From positions 1 through 64,000 of the forward strand of contig NZ_VULN01000005.1 in the NCBI RefSeq assembly GCF_009696675.1: DNA of 64,000 nt, in the 5' to 3' direction. The DNA comes from Acidaminococcus fermentans (GTDB lineage Bacteria > Bacillota > Negativicutes > Acidaminococcales > Acidaminococcaceae). Shown here piece by piece: positions 41,093 to 50,099 of the stretch (position 1 is the stretch's first letter; every line of letters begins with the position of its first letter). The notes below the pieces were generated by a model, which was not told the DNA's origin, searched no databases, and saw only the letters and a list, made by a program, of their open reading frames with translations. The position numbers and the translations under genes were made by a program.

Positions 41093-41731
41093 TCAGTATT
41101 TATACCCCCAGGAATACCGTCCCCGGTAATTGTAGGGATAAATGGTAATGTCGTAATGGGCATTTTCCAGTTCGTGGGTAATCTGGTGCTTGAAGGGCGC
41201 CAACGCCATATGGAGCACCTTGAAGGACTTGGACCCCCACATGGCGCCTTCATCGGAAATGTCCACCTTGTATCCGTTTTCGTGGGAATAAGTGCCGGAC
41301 GCATGGTAGCCCCGTTCCGCCCCGCCGGTGATCACAAAGGTGACTCCATTCCGCCGGGCCAGCTCATTCAGATGGTCCAGGAAGGCCACCGTGGAGGCTT
41401 TGAAATGAGCCGTATCCGTAGTACTGTTGCTCCGCCAGGGAGTATCCATCCCCTCGGTGCTGCTCCACTTCCGCAGGTTGCTTTTGCCGAAATCCCGACG
41501 CCAGGCATAGGCCTGCTTGGTGGAAATAGGCGTATAGGACAAAGCCTTCCTCCGGTTTTCCATGGTGGAAACCCGGTAGCCCGGATTGCTGGAAACCCTT
41601 GCCGATGCAGCAGAAGACGCACGAGCGCCATAGTTAAAAGGCACGGCACGGCGGGCCATACCGGCTGCAGAGGCAGATACGGACACAGTCAGCGAAGAAA
41701 AGACAACAGCAGTGAGTACGACTTTATTCAT
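41093..41731 (-). CDS. Secreted M15-like (D-Ala-D-Ala carboxypeptidase) protein
   Basis: About 212 residues with a signal peptide (LTAVVFSSLTVSVSASAAG). The C-terminal half has GGAERGYHASGTYSHENG followed by YKVDISD, resembling the His-x6-Asp zinc site of peptidase M15 and VanY-type enzymes, and a later HELENAHYDITIY that could give the third ligand. It would trim peptidoglycan stem peptides. An Ala/Ser/Arg-rich linker lies between signal and domain. Start chosen at ATG 41731; upstream GTG or TTG starts are possible. Assignment is moderate because the catalytic region is short. Confidence 0.6.
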   Translation of the reverse strand: MNKVVLTAVVFSSLTVSVSASAAGMARRAVPFNYGARASSAASARVSSNPGYRVSTMENRRKALSYTPISTKQAYAWRRDFGKSNLRKWSSTEGMDTPWRSNSTTDTAHFKASTVAFLDHLNELARRNGVTFVITGGAERGYHASGTYSHENGYKVDISDEGAMWGSKSFKVLHMALAPFKHQITHELENAHYDITIYPYNYRGRYSWGYKY

Positions 41732-41832
41732 GCGGTCATGCACATCTCCCAACGTTAAGATTCAAAAGCATAAGAAATCTCTTTAATTATACGCGAAAAA
41801 GGCAGAAATTTCAAGGGTACCGCCAGAACCGG

Positions 41833-42524
41833 TATGTGTTAACAAGTTCTCAGTAAAACCTTCATCACAGTATAGTTATTCATCCATGTCCGAAAGTGAA
41901 GAGTGCAGAGTGAAGAGCATGGGCCCGTAGAGGCCGCACAACCGGCGACTCGCCAGATGTACGAATCTCTGACCCCAACGATGTAGGGGTTTCGCCGCAG
42001 GCAAACCCGTCCCGGCCGCCCAGAGGGCAAAACTTCTATACCCATACACCCGCGAGGGCTCTCCGCCGGGAGAATCGATGTATACCCGCAAAAAGTACCA
42101 GCAAGGCCGGAGGCCAAGTCCGCCCTGCAGGGGCGGGGGACCGGGCTTGCCCGGTGGTGGGGGCATGAGGTCCTGAAAGGACCGAATACCTTGACGGGGG
42201 TACGGACTCATCGGCTGGGAATGCAGCAACGAAAACTGAAATCATCATATTCCTGCTCCTGCCATACGCTTTCTTGTTGTCTGCCGGTCCTGCGAAGTAT
42301 CGGCTGTCGCCGATGCCCCCACCACCATCCTTGCGGATGGTCCCCCGCCCCTCACAGGGCGGACTTTGGGTCCGTTCCCATCACCAGTTCAGTACTGCTG
42401 GGACCGTAAAATCCATGGAAGACCTTTTCCTATCTATAGTGTTGGTGTCGTGACTTATACTATAAGATGAAGGTCTTTCTTTTTGCAAGTTTATAATGGA
42501 TTATTCATTTCACCGAGAACTATT
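41833..42524. mobile_element. MITE-like repeat element C, copy 2
   Basis: The left end GGTATGTGTTAACAAGTTCTC matches copy 1. AGTTCTCAGTAAA (41844) and TTCACCGAGAACT (42512-42524) form imperfect terminal inverted repeats. Inside are heptads GAAGAGT/GCAGAGT (41898-41918), a diverged repeat-A piece (about 41935-42030), the 101-bp core 42092-42192, and the inverted GGGGGCAT...GGGCGG arms ending near 42365. No transposase or other gene is seen. Confidence 0.6.
42418..42476. other. Nested hairpin GAAGACCTT/AAGGTCTTTC
   Basis: The outer arms are GAAGACCTT and AAGGTCTTTC. Between them an inner pair TATAGT and ACTATA encloses a 16-18-base loop, and a T-rich stretch follows. It could act as a rightward terminator inside the right end of the MITE-like element. 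Confidence 0.4.
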
Positions 42525-42589
42525 TTACACTAAGGTGGCACGTTGTGTGAACAACCCCGGTCACTGGCCGATGGAAAGAACCCGTGGCT

Positions 42590-42874
42590 GACGGGTTCTT
42601 TTGAAAAGAAACGCAGCCCTTTGGGCTGCTAACCCACCACCAGCCTTGCGGCTGGTCCCCCGCCCTTGCAAAGGACGGATAAAATACGCGGGCTCGCGCC
42701 CTGGTATTTACAAAAAGCGATGGGCGCCAGCCCCAGCGTATATCCGCCCTTTGCAAGGGCGGGGGACCGTTGCGCTTGCGCAATGGTGGTGGGTTAGCAG
42801 CCGCAGGCTGCGTTTCCATTCCTGAAAATCTGACTGCAAATTGATTCTTCGGCCGCTGACCGTTGACAGCTGAC
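42590..42874. repeat. Hairpin repeat block B, copy 3, with TGAC heptads
   Basis: Flanking hairpin CGCAGCCC/GGGCTGC at 42612-42629, outer arms AACCCACCACC (42631) and GGTGGTGGGTT (42785), inner CCCGCCCTTGCAAAGGACGG-type arms, and closing hairpin GCAGCCGCAGGCTGC (42797-42811). Heptads CGCTGAC, CGTTGAC and AGCTGAC follow at 42854-42874. No gene is supported. Confidence 0.75.
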
Positions 42875-42902
42875 GGGACCTGCGGTCTCTGCAGCAGCCC
42901 CC

Positions 42903-43784
42903 TCACACCTGGGCCAGCAGCACCGCCACGAACACCAGCACGCAGCCGGCGATTTCCCGTCCTGTCATCACTTCTCCCAGGAACAGCCAGCCGGAGAGCA
43001 CGGCGAACACGGATTCCAGGCTCATGATCAGGGTGGCGGTGGTGGGTTCCGTGTATTTCTGGCCGATGATCTGCAGGGTATAGGCCACCCCGCTGGAGAG
43101 CCCCGCCGTATAGAAAAGGGGCCACCGGGCCGCCCACAGGGCACTGGCCAATCCCCCTGCCGGCACACTTTCCCACATCCCGGCCCCCAGGGCGGACAAA
43201 AGACAGGTCATGGCGAACTGGAGCCAGGCCACCCGCACCCCGCTGGCTCCCTTCCGGAGGAAATGGTCTACAAAAAGGATGTGGAGGGCGAAGAACACCG
43301 CACAGCAGAACACCAGGAAATCCCCGAACGAAACGGTGAAATCCCCCTTCACGCACAGGAGATAGAATCCCACCAGAGCCATGGGTACGCACAGCAGCAT
43401 GATCTTCCGCACCGTCCGGCCCAGGAAGCGCCCCAGGATGGGCACCAGGATAATGTACAGGGCGGTGATGAACCCGGCCTTCCCGGCGGTGGTCTGGGCG
43501 ATGCCCACCTGCTGGAGGTTGCTGGCGATTCCCATGATCAGCCCGCAGCAAAGGCCCCCTTTCAGGGTCACTCCATCCGGCTTCAGCCGCTGCCACAGGC
43601 TTCCCTGGCGTTTTCCCCCAAAGGCCAGCACCACCGGCACCAGCACCCCGGTGGCCAGAAGATTCCGGGCCGCGTTGAAGGTAAAGGGCCCCACATAATC
43701 CATGCCCACGCTCTGGGCCACAAAAGCGCTGCCCCAGATCAGGGCCGTCAGCAGCAGCAGCAGATTTCCTTTCATGCGATCCAT
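42903..43784 (-). CDS. EamA/DMT-family exporter
   Basis: A 293-residue membrane protein with ten predicted helices in two EamA repeats. The first begins GNLLLLLTALIWGSAFVAQS with FTFNAARNLLA; the second ends SLESVFAVLSGWLFLGEVMT, the usual closing signature. Members export amino acids or other small metabolites; substrate unknown. Start at 43784 has AAGGGGAA upstream; the longer frame starts inside the CTGTTGC hairpin. Confidence 0.85.
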   Translation of the reverse strand: MDRMKGNLLLLLTALIWGSAFVAQSVGMDYVGPFTFNAARNLLATGVLVPVVLAFGGKRQGSLWQRLKPDGVTLKGGLCCGLIMGIASNLQQVGIAQTTAGKAGFITALYIILVPILGRFLGRTVRKIMLLCVPMALVGFYLLCVKGDFTVSFGDFLVFCCAVFFALHILFVDHFLRKGASGVRVAWLQFAMTCLLSALGAGMWESVPAGGLASALWAARWPLFYTAGLSSGVAYTLQIIGQKYTEPTTATLIMSLESVFAVLSGWLFLGEVMTGREIAGCVLVFVAVLLAQV

Positions 43785-43824
43785 AGTATTCCCCTTTTCA
43801 CACATTGTAAGAATAAGGATACCA

Positions 43825-43862
43825 TAAAAAAGGAGCTGTTGCACGTGCAGCAGCTCCTTTTT
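43825..43862. terminator. Bidirectional CTGTTGC-type terminator after the dehydratase genes
   Basis: AAAAAAGGAGCTGTTGCAC and GTGCAGCAGCTCCTTTTTT arms with no extra loop beyond the palindrome centre, and T-runs on both strands. It lies 7 bp beyond the beta-subunit stop. Confidence 0.9.
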
Positions 43863-43868
43863 TGTTGC

Positions 43869-44489
43869 TTATTTAATGAACCGGACGTTGGGGATAATTT
43901 CCTCGTATACTTCTTCGGCCCGTTTCTTGTAGGTCTTCTTGTTTTCTTCGAACAGGTTGCCGCCTTTGGTGTCAACAGCCACGATCAGGGGCCCCAGTTC
44001 TTCCACTTCGCTGGTTCACAGGGTTTCCGGCATCCCCAGGTCTTTCCACTGGGCGTCGATGATCTTCTTGAAATGGACGGCGGATACCACGGCACAGCCG
44101 GCCGGGAACACACAGAAGATGGTTTTGTACTTCTGGCAGGCATCCATGGTGTCCTGGCCCATGCCCCCTTTGCCCACGATCAGCTTCACGCCGGTCTGGG
44201 GAATGAAATCCTTTTCGAATTTTTCCATCCGCATGGAAGTGGTGGGTCCGATGGAAACCATTTCATAGGCGTTTTCCTGGCCTTCAATGGGACGGACAAT
44301 GGGGCCTGCGTGGAAAATGGCGCCCCCTTCCAGGTCCACCGGCAGCTTCCGGCCTTCTTCGATGAGCCGGCGGTGAGCCACGTCCCGGCAGGTGGTGATC
44401 TTGCCGGTCAGATAGACGATGTCCCCGATTTTCAGGTTCTCGATGTCTTCGGATTTAATGGGTGTATGCAGCACAACTTTGTTAGCCAT
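43869..44489 (-). pseudogene. Fumarate hydratase (class I) beta subunit with in-frame TGA
   Basis: The frame is 207 codons from ATG 44489 to TAA 43869, interrupted by TGA at 44018-44016. Before it: [51 protein letters not shown] and [19 protein letters not shown]. After it the same frame continues TSEVEELGPLIVAVDTKGGN to NVRFIK, the conserved C-terminal part of TtdB/FumB-type proteins. Trp is expected at the TGA position, so a single TGG to TGA change explains it. The truncated product would lack 48 residues. It overlaps the alpha gene by one base (TAATG). A base error, a real mutation or read-through all remain possible. Confidence 0.85.
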
Positions 44490-45388
44490 TATAATTCAGC
44501 CCCCTTATGAGAAGTGATGGTGTAATGCAGGTCTTTGTCGAAAATGATGTGGCCCCGGCGGTGGTTCCAGCAGCCGATGTTCACAGCCACCCCGATGGCG
44601 GACGGATGCCGGGCGGTGTTTTCGATGTGTACACCCAGTACGGAAGCGCTGCCGGTCATGCCCTGAGGCCCCAGACCGATCTTGTTGATGCCTTCTTCCA
44701 GGAGTTTTTCCATTTCCGCAGCTCGGGGGTTGGGATTGTGGGAACCCAGAGGACGCATGAGAGCCTTTTTGGACAGGAGAGCGGCGGTTTCCACAGAGGT
44801 GGCCACCCCTACCCCCACCAGGAAGGGCGGGCAGGCGTTGGGTCCATAGGTGTACATCCGCTCCAGGACGAACTTGGTGACCCCTTCATACCCTTCCCCG
44901 GGCATCAGCACCATGGCGTGGCCCGGCAGGGTGCAGCCGCCCCCGGCCATGTAGGTGTCGATTTCGCAGGTGTCGGAATCGGGCACGATTTCCCAGAACA
45001 CGGTGGGAGTCCCTTTCCCCACATTCTTGCCGGTGTTGTATTCATCGAAGGTTTCCACGCTGTTGTGGCGCAGGGGGGTGGCGAAGGTGGCCTGTACAGT
45101 GGCTTCCTTCAGCAGCCCTTCCAGTTCCCCGATGAGGGGGAAGTTGGTGCCGCATTTCACGAAATACTGGAGCACGCCGGTATCCTGGCAGGAAGGACGG
45201 TTCAGTTCCTTGGCCAGCTTCTGGTTCTTGGCGTAGGTTTCATACAGCAGCTTGGCAATGGGCACCGTTTCCTTTTCGGCCAGTTCCTTCAGTTTGGCAG
45301 CCACATCATCGGGCAGCACCTTGGCGGTGTAGCCGACGAACTTGGCCATAATGTCGGTCATTTGTTTGACTTGGGCTTCTTTGGACAT
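44489..45388 (-). CDS. Fumarate hydratase (class I) / tartrate dehydratase alpha subunit
   Basis: A 299-residue 4Fe-4S dehydratase subunit. Candidate cluster cysteines lie in [28 protein letters not shown] and [32 protein letters not shown] and [16 protein letters not shown] are family landmarks. With the beta subunit it interconverts fumarate and malate, or dehydrates L-tartrate; the two cannot be told apart here. The ATG at 45388 has AAGGAGG 8 bp upstream. It is cotranscribed with the SLC13 permease upstream. Confidence 0.9.
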   Translation of the reverse strand: MSKEAQVKQMTDIMAKFVGYTAKVLPDDVAAKLKELAEKETVPIAKLLYETYAKNQKLAKELNRPSCQDTGVLQYFVKCGTNFPLIGELEGLLKEATVQATFATPLRHNSVETFDEYNTGKNVGKGTPTVFWEIVPDSDTCEIDTYMAGGGCTLPGHAMVLMPGEGYEGVTKFVLERMYTYGPNACPPFLVGVGVATSVETAALLSKKALMRPLGSHNPNPRAAEMEKLLEEGINKIGLGPQGMTGSASVLGVHIENTARHPSAIGVAVNIGCWNHRRGHIIFDKDLHYTITSHKGAEL

Positions 45389-45449
45389 TTTCATTTCCTC
45401 CTTATACTTGAACACACAGGTTGTTTTCTATTCACATGTTCCCGTACCA

Positions 45450-46541
45450 TCAGGGATAGAAGGGGAACAGGATGGGCAGCAGGACAAGAGAGACGATGTA
45501 GCCGATGATCACCATGGGAAGGCCGGCCTTCACATAATCGTTGAAGTTGTATCCCCCAGGGGCGAACACCATCATGTTGGCCGGCATCCCGATGGGAGTG
45601 GCAAAGGCCAGGGAAGCACCGATGACAGTGGCTACGATCACGGCCTTGGGGTCAGCCCCCATGGCTTCGGAAATGTTCACGCTGATGGGGATCAAAAGGG
45701 CCGCCGTGCCGAAGTTGCTCATGAAGTTGGTCATGATGCAGCTGAGCAGTAGGATCACCGTCACCAGCACCAGAGCCCCGATGCAACCGGACAGGTAGAA
45801 CTTGATGCCGATCTGTTTTTCGAAGATCATGGCGATAATGGTAAGGACCATGACAATCAGGGAAACTTTCTGTTTCCAGGGAGCCACCTGGGAGAAATCC
45901 GGAGCCTTGTCATAGATGCTTTCTCCGGCTTTGGCCTGATGGTCCGGCAGGAACTGGTAGCCTACAGTGGCGAAGAACAGGGTGCCGATCAGCAGGATGG
46001 GCAGCCCCACATAGCCGTATTCGAAGAAGCTGATATCTTGACCGATGGCTTCCAGGGCGCTTTTCCCCAGCAGGTTACCAGGGGCCCCGATGATGGACAG
46101 GTTCCCGCCCATGGCCGCCGCAAAAATCAGAGGCAGCAGCAGCCGGGACCGGGCGAAACCGGATTTGGAGGCGATGCCGATGACCACGGGGATCAGGATG
46201 GCCGCCGTACCGGTGTTGGACAAAAAGCCGCTCATGATGCCGGTGACCAGCATCACGGAAACGATCAGCTGCCGTTCGGTTTTGGCAAACCGGGTGACGA
46301 TGCCCCCTGCCTTGTTGGCCATGCCCGTTTCAAAAAAGGCACCGCCGATGACGAACATGGCCACGAACAGGATCAGGTTGCTGTCCACAAAGCCTGCAAA
46401 GGCATCCTTGGGGCTCAGTACCCCGGTAAGGACCAGAACCATCAGGGCGATCATGGACGTAACCGCCAGGGGAAGTTTTTCAGTGACAAACAGGATGATG
46501 ACCAGTACCAGCAAAGTCAAAGTAATGGCAATGGGTGACAT
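45450..46541 (-). CDS. SLC13-type dicarboxylate permease with apparent internal deletion
   Basis: A 363-residue membrane protein. The N-terminal half is complete, with VTEKLPLAVTSMIALMVLVL, FVDSNLILFVAMFVIGG, GFLSNTGTAAILIPV and MGGNLSIIGAPGN. In the second half, ALVLVTVILLLSCIMTNF joins two parts that relatives keep about 50-55 residues apart, and the whole is short against a usual length near 425. The join is at about 45755-45775, where the DNA is repetitive (GGTGCTGGTGACGGTG). The loss removes about two helices of the second repeat, so transport is doubtful. Start at 46541 follows AAAGGAGGAG. It is in an operon with the dehydratase genes. Confidence 0.75.
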   Translation of the reverse strand: MSPIAITLTLLVLVIILFVTEKLPLAVTSMIALMVLVLTGVLSPKDAFAGFVDSNLILFVAMFVIGGAFFETGMANKAGGIVTRFAKTERQLIVSVMLVTGIMSGFLSNTGTAAILIPVVIGIASKSGFARSRLLLPLIFAAAMGGNLSIIGAPGNLLGKSALEAIGQDISFFEYGYVGLPILLIGTLFFATVGYQFLPDHQAKAGESIYDKAPDFSQVAPWKQKVSLIVMVLTIIAMIFEKQIGIKFYLSGCIGALVLVTVILLLSCIMTNFMSNFGTAALLIPISVNISEAMGADPKAVIVATVIGASLAFATPIGMPANMMVFAPGGYNFNDYVKAGLPMVIIGYIVSLVLLPILFPFYP

Positions 46542-46626
46542 TATGTTTTCTCCTCCTTTGTTCTCCATCAATCCTGCGCGCTTGAATTAATTTTGATATT
46601 TGATAATGTATCCATTTCTTGATGAT

Positions 46627-46664
46627 ACTATAACCCCATTGGCAGAAAGAGTCAATGGGGTTAT
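46627..46664 (-). promoter_or_regulatory. Promoter and palindromic operator of the SLC13-dehydratase operon
   Basis: TTGACT (46655-46650), 17-bp spacer, TATAGT (46632-46627). The promoter is spanned by a 12-bp inverted repeat ATAACCCCATTG (46630-46641) and CAATGGGGTTAT (46653-46664) with an 11-bp spacer. A regulator bound here would cover both promoter boxes; the adjacent GntR protein is the obvious candidate. Confidence 0.7.
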
Positions 46665-46768
46665 GGAATTATCTGATTTTTGACTACAAATTTGGATATA
46701 ATATCATAAATACAAAATGATTGCTGTCAAAAACAGCACTCATTGGTCAGCGGCCAAAAAAGGGGCGC

Positions 46769-47773
46769 TCACGCACCCCCGCCCTTCCCCACCTGTTCCC
46801 GGTAGTTGGTAAGGATATTGTCCATACTCCGTTTCATGTGTTCGTCCATGAGCTTTTTGGCTCTTTCCGGATCGTGGGCCCGGAGGGCTTCCATCAGCTG
46901 CTCGTGTTCGAAGAAGGAGATCTTGGCGTAATCGGTTTCCGTCACCAGGAAACCCAGGGACAGGCCGTTCCACAGGCTGGCCAGGATCTGGGTCAGTTTG
47001 GGATTCCCGGCGGCCTCCCACAGGGCCATATGGAAGCTTTCGTTGTAGTGCTTGTATTCGGCATACCGGTGCTGGGCCAGGCACTCCTGCATCCCGGCGT
47101 ACACCCGCTCCACTTCCCGCAGGTCGCTGCCGGGACGGGCGGCCAGGGCCGCCGCTTCCCGTTCCAGGATCTCCCGGACGGCGAAATGGTCCCGGATGGA
47201 TTTTTCGTCGATGCCCAGCACCACGGCCCCCTTGTTGGGCCGCAGCTTCACCAGCCCCTGGGTGGCCAGCAGCTGGAGGGCTTCCCGGACCGGGGTGGTG
47301 GACACCCCCATGTGCCGGGCGGTCTCTTCCAGGGTCAGGACGCTCCCTTCCGGGATTTCCCGGCGGAGAATAGCCTTCCGGAGATAGGAGGCCACCTGTT
47401 CCCGTGCCGGCAGGAGATGAATCTTCCCGATGGTTTCCGGCACCGTTTCCGTCTCCACCCGGTAAGCCGGGGAACCAGCCGCCTTTTCTTCCGGTGCCGG
47501 AGCCTCATTTTCCTCAGTCCGGGGCACCTTCCGGTTCTCCAGGATCTCCCGGGCATGGCAAGACACCACCATGTGCCGGTTGCTGAGCCGGGTCACCAGT
47601 CCTTCCAGCATCAGGCCCTGGAGGGCCTCCCGGATGGGCATCCGGGACACCCCGTAGGTTTTGGCCAGTTCCACCTGCTTCAGTTCCGTCCCTGGTTCCA
47701 GATCACCGGAGGCGATCCGGCTCCGGAGAGACTGGCAGATCAGATCCTGGGTGGATTTCTGCAGGGTCACCAT
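46769..47773 (-). CDS. GntR/FadR-type regulator with two HTH domains
   Basis: A 334-residue protein. A first GntR winged helix (about residues 5-70: LICQSLRSRIASGDLEPGTE ... VSRMPIREALQGLMLEGLV) is followed by an acidic linker and a second, separate GntR helix (about 125-195: VASYLRKAILRREIPEGSVL ... VSTTPVREALQLLATQGLV). A FCD ligand domain follows, with VREILEREAAALAARPG and HYNESFHMALWEAAGNPKL. Most FCD regulators have one HTH, so this is an internal duplication. Start at 47773 follows AAAGGAGGG. It lies just upstream of the SLC13-dehydratase operon, its probable target. Confidence 0.8.
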   Translation of the reverse strand: MVTLQKSTQDLICQSLRSRIASGDLEPGTELKQVELAKTYGVSRMPIREALQGLMLEGLVTRLSNRHMVVSCHAREILENRKVPRTEENEAPAPEEKAAGSPAYRVETETVPETIGKIHLLPAREQVASYLRKAILRREIPEGSVLTLEETARHMGVSTTPVREALQLLATQGLVKLRPNKGAVVLGIDEKSIRDHFAVREILEREAAALAARPGSDLREVERVYAGMQECLAQHRYAEYKHYNESFHMALWEAAGNPKLTQILASLWNGLSLGFLVTETDYAKISFFEHEQLMEALRAHDPERAKKLMDEHMKRSMDNILTNYREQVGKGGGA

Positions 47774-47794
47774 GGCCCTCCCTCCTTTCACCGG

Positions 47795-49600
47795 TTATTT
47801 GTCGTCCATTTTCAGGATGGCCATAAAGGCTTCCTGAGGCAGTTCCACGCTGCCCACCTGCTTCATGCGCTTTTTCCCGGCTTTCTGCTTTTCCAGCAGC
47901 TTCCGCTTCCGGGTAATGTCCCCGCCGTAGCATTTGGCCAGCACGTCCTTCCGGAGGGCGCTGACGTTTTCCCGGGCGATGATCTTGCTGCCGATGGCCG
48001 CCTGGATGGGGATTTCGAACAGCTGCCGGGGAATCAGCTTCCGGAGCTTTTCCACCAGGGCACGGCCCCAGTACTGGGCCCGGTCCCGATGGACGATGGC
48101 GCTGAGAGCATCCACCGGATCCCCGTTCAGGAGGATATCCACCTTCACCATGTCCGAAGGCCGGTAGCCGCTGAGCTCATAGTCCAGGGAAGCATAGCCC
48201 CGGGACACGCTTTTCAGCCGGTCGAAATAGTCGAAGATGATTTCCGACAGGGGCAGGGCATAGTGGATCATTACCCGGGTTTCGTCCAGGTAGGTCATGT
48301 TCTGGTATTCTCCCCGCTTTTCCTGGGACAGTTCCATCACCGGCCCCACAAAGTCCTTGGGCACGATGATGGTGGCGTTCACGAAAGGTTCCTCCACATG
48401 CTCGATCACTGTGGGGTTGGGGAACTGGGAGGGGTTGTCCACCATTTCGATGTCCCCGTTGGTCTTCACCACTTCGTAGATAACGTTGGGGGCGGTGGTG
48501 ATCAGGCTCAGGCCGTATTCCCGTTCCAGCCGTTCCTTGATCACGTCCATGTGGAGCAGGCCCAGGAACCCGCACCGGAACCCGAAGCCCAGGGCGGAAG
48601 AGGTTTCCGGCTCGAAGGTCAGGGAAGCGTCGTTGAGCTGGAGTTTTTCCAGGGCGTCCCGGAGGTTGTCATAGTCGGAGTTCTCGATGGGATACAGGCC
48701 GCAGTACACCATGGGGGTAGCCTTCCGGTACCCTGGCAGAGGCTCTTTGGCCGGCCGGTTGTTGTCGGTGATGGTATCCCCCACCCGGGCGTCCTTGACG
48801 GTCTTGATGGCTGCCGCCAGGAAACCCACCTGGCCTTCTCCCAGTTCCGGCACGTTGACCATGGCAGGCTTGAACACCCCCACTTCCGTTACGTCATAGA
48901 CCTTGCCGGTGGCCATGAGACGGATGGACATGCCCTTTTTCAGGCAGCCGTTCACCACCCGCACATACAGCATGACCCCTTTGTAGGCGTCGAACTTGGA
49001 ATCGAAGATCAAGGCCTGGAGAGGAGATTCCGGGTCCCCTTTGGGGGCCGGCACCCGGTTCACCACCGCTTCCAGCACCTGGTCCACTCCCAGGCCGGTT
49101 TTGGCGGAGCACAGGACACAGTCACTTTTGTCGATGCCCAGGATGTCCTCGATTTCCTTTTCCACCCGGGGCACGTCGGCGCTGGGCAGGTCGATTTTGT
49201 TGATCACCGGGATGATCTCCAGATCGTGGTCCATGGCCAGGTACACATTGGCCAGGGTCTGGGCCTCGATGCCCTGGGTGGCGTCGATGACCAGGAGCGC
49301 CCCCTCACAGGCCGCCAGGGCCCGGGAAACTTCATAGGTAAAGTCCACATGCCCCGGGGTGTCGATCAGGTTCAGGATGTAGTCGTTCCCGTCCTTGGCC
49401 TTGTAGTCCAGCTGGACTGCCTGGTCCTTGATGGTGATGCCCCGTTCCCGTTCCAGGCTCATGGAGTCCAGGATCTGGTCCTCCATTTCCCGTTTGGACA
49501 GGGTCCCGGTCATTTCAATAAGCCGGTCGGCCAGGGTGGATTTGCCGTGGTCGATATGGGCGATAATGGAAAAATTTCGAATATGATCACGTTTTGCCAT
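47795..49600 (-). CDS. lepA: Elongation factor 4
   Basis: A 601-residue translational GTPase. G1 is [14 protein letters not shown], switch [16 protein letters not shown]3 DTPGHVDF, G4 [13 protein letters not shown]. The C-terminal domain specific to LepA includes [20 protein letters not shown]. It binds the ribosome and affects elongation and initiation under stress. Start [13 protein letters not shown] with GTGAGAG upstream. It stands alone, 22 bp from the GntR start. Confidence 0.97.
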   Translation of the reverse strand: MAKRDHIRNFSIIAHIDHGKSTLADRLIEMTGTLSKREMEDQILDSMSLERERGITIKDQAVQLDYKAKDGNDYILNLIDTPGHVDFTYEVSRALAACEGALLVIDATQGIEAQTLANVYLAMDHDLEIIPVINKIDLPSADVPRVEKEIEDILGIDKSDCVLCSAKTGLGVDQVLEAVVNRVPAPKGDPESPLQALIFDSKFDAYKGVMLYVRVVNGCLKKGMSIRLMATGKVYDVTEVGVFKPAMVNVPELGEGQVGFLAAAIKTVKDARVGDTITDNNRPAKEPLPGYRKATPMVYCGLYPIENSDYDNLRDALEKLQLNDASLTFEPETSSALGFGFRCGFLGLLHMDVIKERLEREYGLSLITTAPNVIYEVVKTNGDIEMVDNPSQFPNPTVIEHVEEPFVNATIIVPKDFVGPVMELSQEKRGEYQNMTYLDETRVMIHYALPLSEIIFDYFDRLKSVSRGYASLDYELSGYRPSDMVKVDILLNGDPVDALSAIVHRDRAQYWGRALVEKLRKLIPRQLFEIPIQAAIGSKIIARENVSALRKDVLAKCYGGDITRKRKLLEKQKAGKKRMKQVGSVELPQEAFMAILKMDDK

Positions 49601-49698
49601 GGATTCTCTCACTTTCTGTCAACGCCTGAAAAACAGGCGGAGATGTTTCAATACTTTATTATACCATGTATGGGGAGGCCCTTCCACACGCAACAAAA

Positions 49699-49726
49699 AA
49701 GGCCGGCAACCGAAGTTGTCAGCCTT
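49699..49726 (-). terminator. Terminator of rpsT
   Basis: Minus strand AAGGCTGACAAC, TTCG tetraloop, GTTGCCGGCCTT, then TTTTTTGTTG. Fourteen bases beyond the rpsT stop. Confidence 0.92.
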
Positions 49727-49740
49727 CCTGCTGTTCAGCC

Positions 49741-50004
49741 TTATTTTACTGCGTTGACTTTCTTAGCTAAACGGGATTTCTTGCGGGCTGCGGCTTTTTT
49801 GTTCACCGTGCCTTTCCGAGCAGCTTTATCTAATAAGCTCGCTGCTACTTTCAAAGTGGCCTGGGCCTCTTCTTTGGATCCTGCAGCAGCAAAAGCTTCA
49901 ACCTTGCGTGCGGTGCTGCGGATTTCAGCTTTCACCGGGCCATTGGCAGCGCGCCGTTCGGCATCAGTCTTGACACTACGAATGGAAGACTTAATATTCG
50001 GCAT
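49741..50004 (-). CDS. rpsT: 30S ribosomal protein S20
   Basis: An 87-residue basic protein: MPNIKSSIRSVKTDAERRAA, central RSTARKVEAFAAAGSKEEAQ, C-terminal KGTVNKKAAARKKSRLAKKV. It binds 16S rRNA early in 30S assembly. GGAGGTGAG lies before the ATG at 50004; an in-frame ATG ten codons earlier overlaps the ribosome site. Single-gene transcript with its own promoter and terminator. Confidence 0.97.
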   Translation of the reverse strand: MPNIKSSIRSVKTDAERRAANGPVKAEIRSTARKVEAFAAAGSKEEAQATLKVAASLLDKAARKGTVNKKAAARKKSRLAKKVNAVK

Positions 50005-50037
50005 GTTCTCACCTCCACCAATAAGCTTTACCAAAAT

Positions 50038-50066
50038 ATAATATCATGGATGCTCCCTTTGTGCAA
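50038..50066 (-). promoter_or_regulatory. rpsT promoter
   Basis: TTGCAC (50066-50061), 17-bp spacer, TATTAT (50043-50038), 34 bp before the rpsT start. Confidence 0.7.
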
Positions 50067-50099
50067 GGGATTTTTCCATTTATTTCTCAATCTTTCTGT

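Noticed and set aside
43869-44018. Genome-wide use of TGA as Trp to explain the fumarase stop
   Set aside because: TGA ends many genes in this window and Trp is encoded by TGG throughout, so the standard code applies.
46721-50041. An 1106-codon plus-strand frame opposite the GntR gene, lepA and rpsT
   Set aside because: Same antisense artefact; it crosses three unrelated genes and has no ribosome site or known domain. The 1166-codon plus-strand frame at 52793-56293 is rejected for the same reason.
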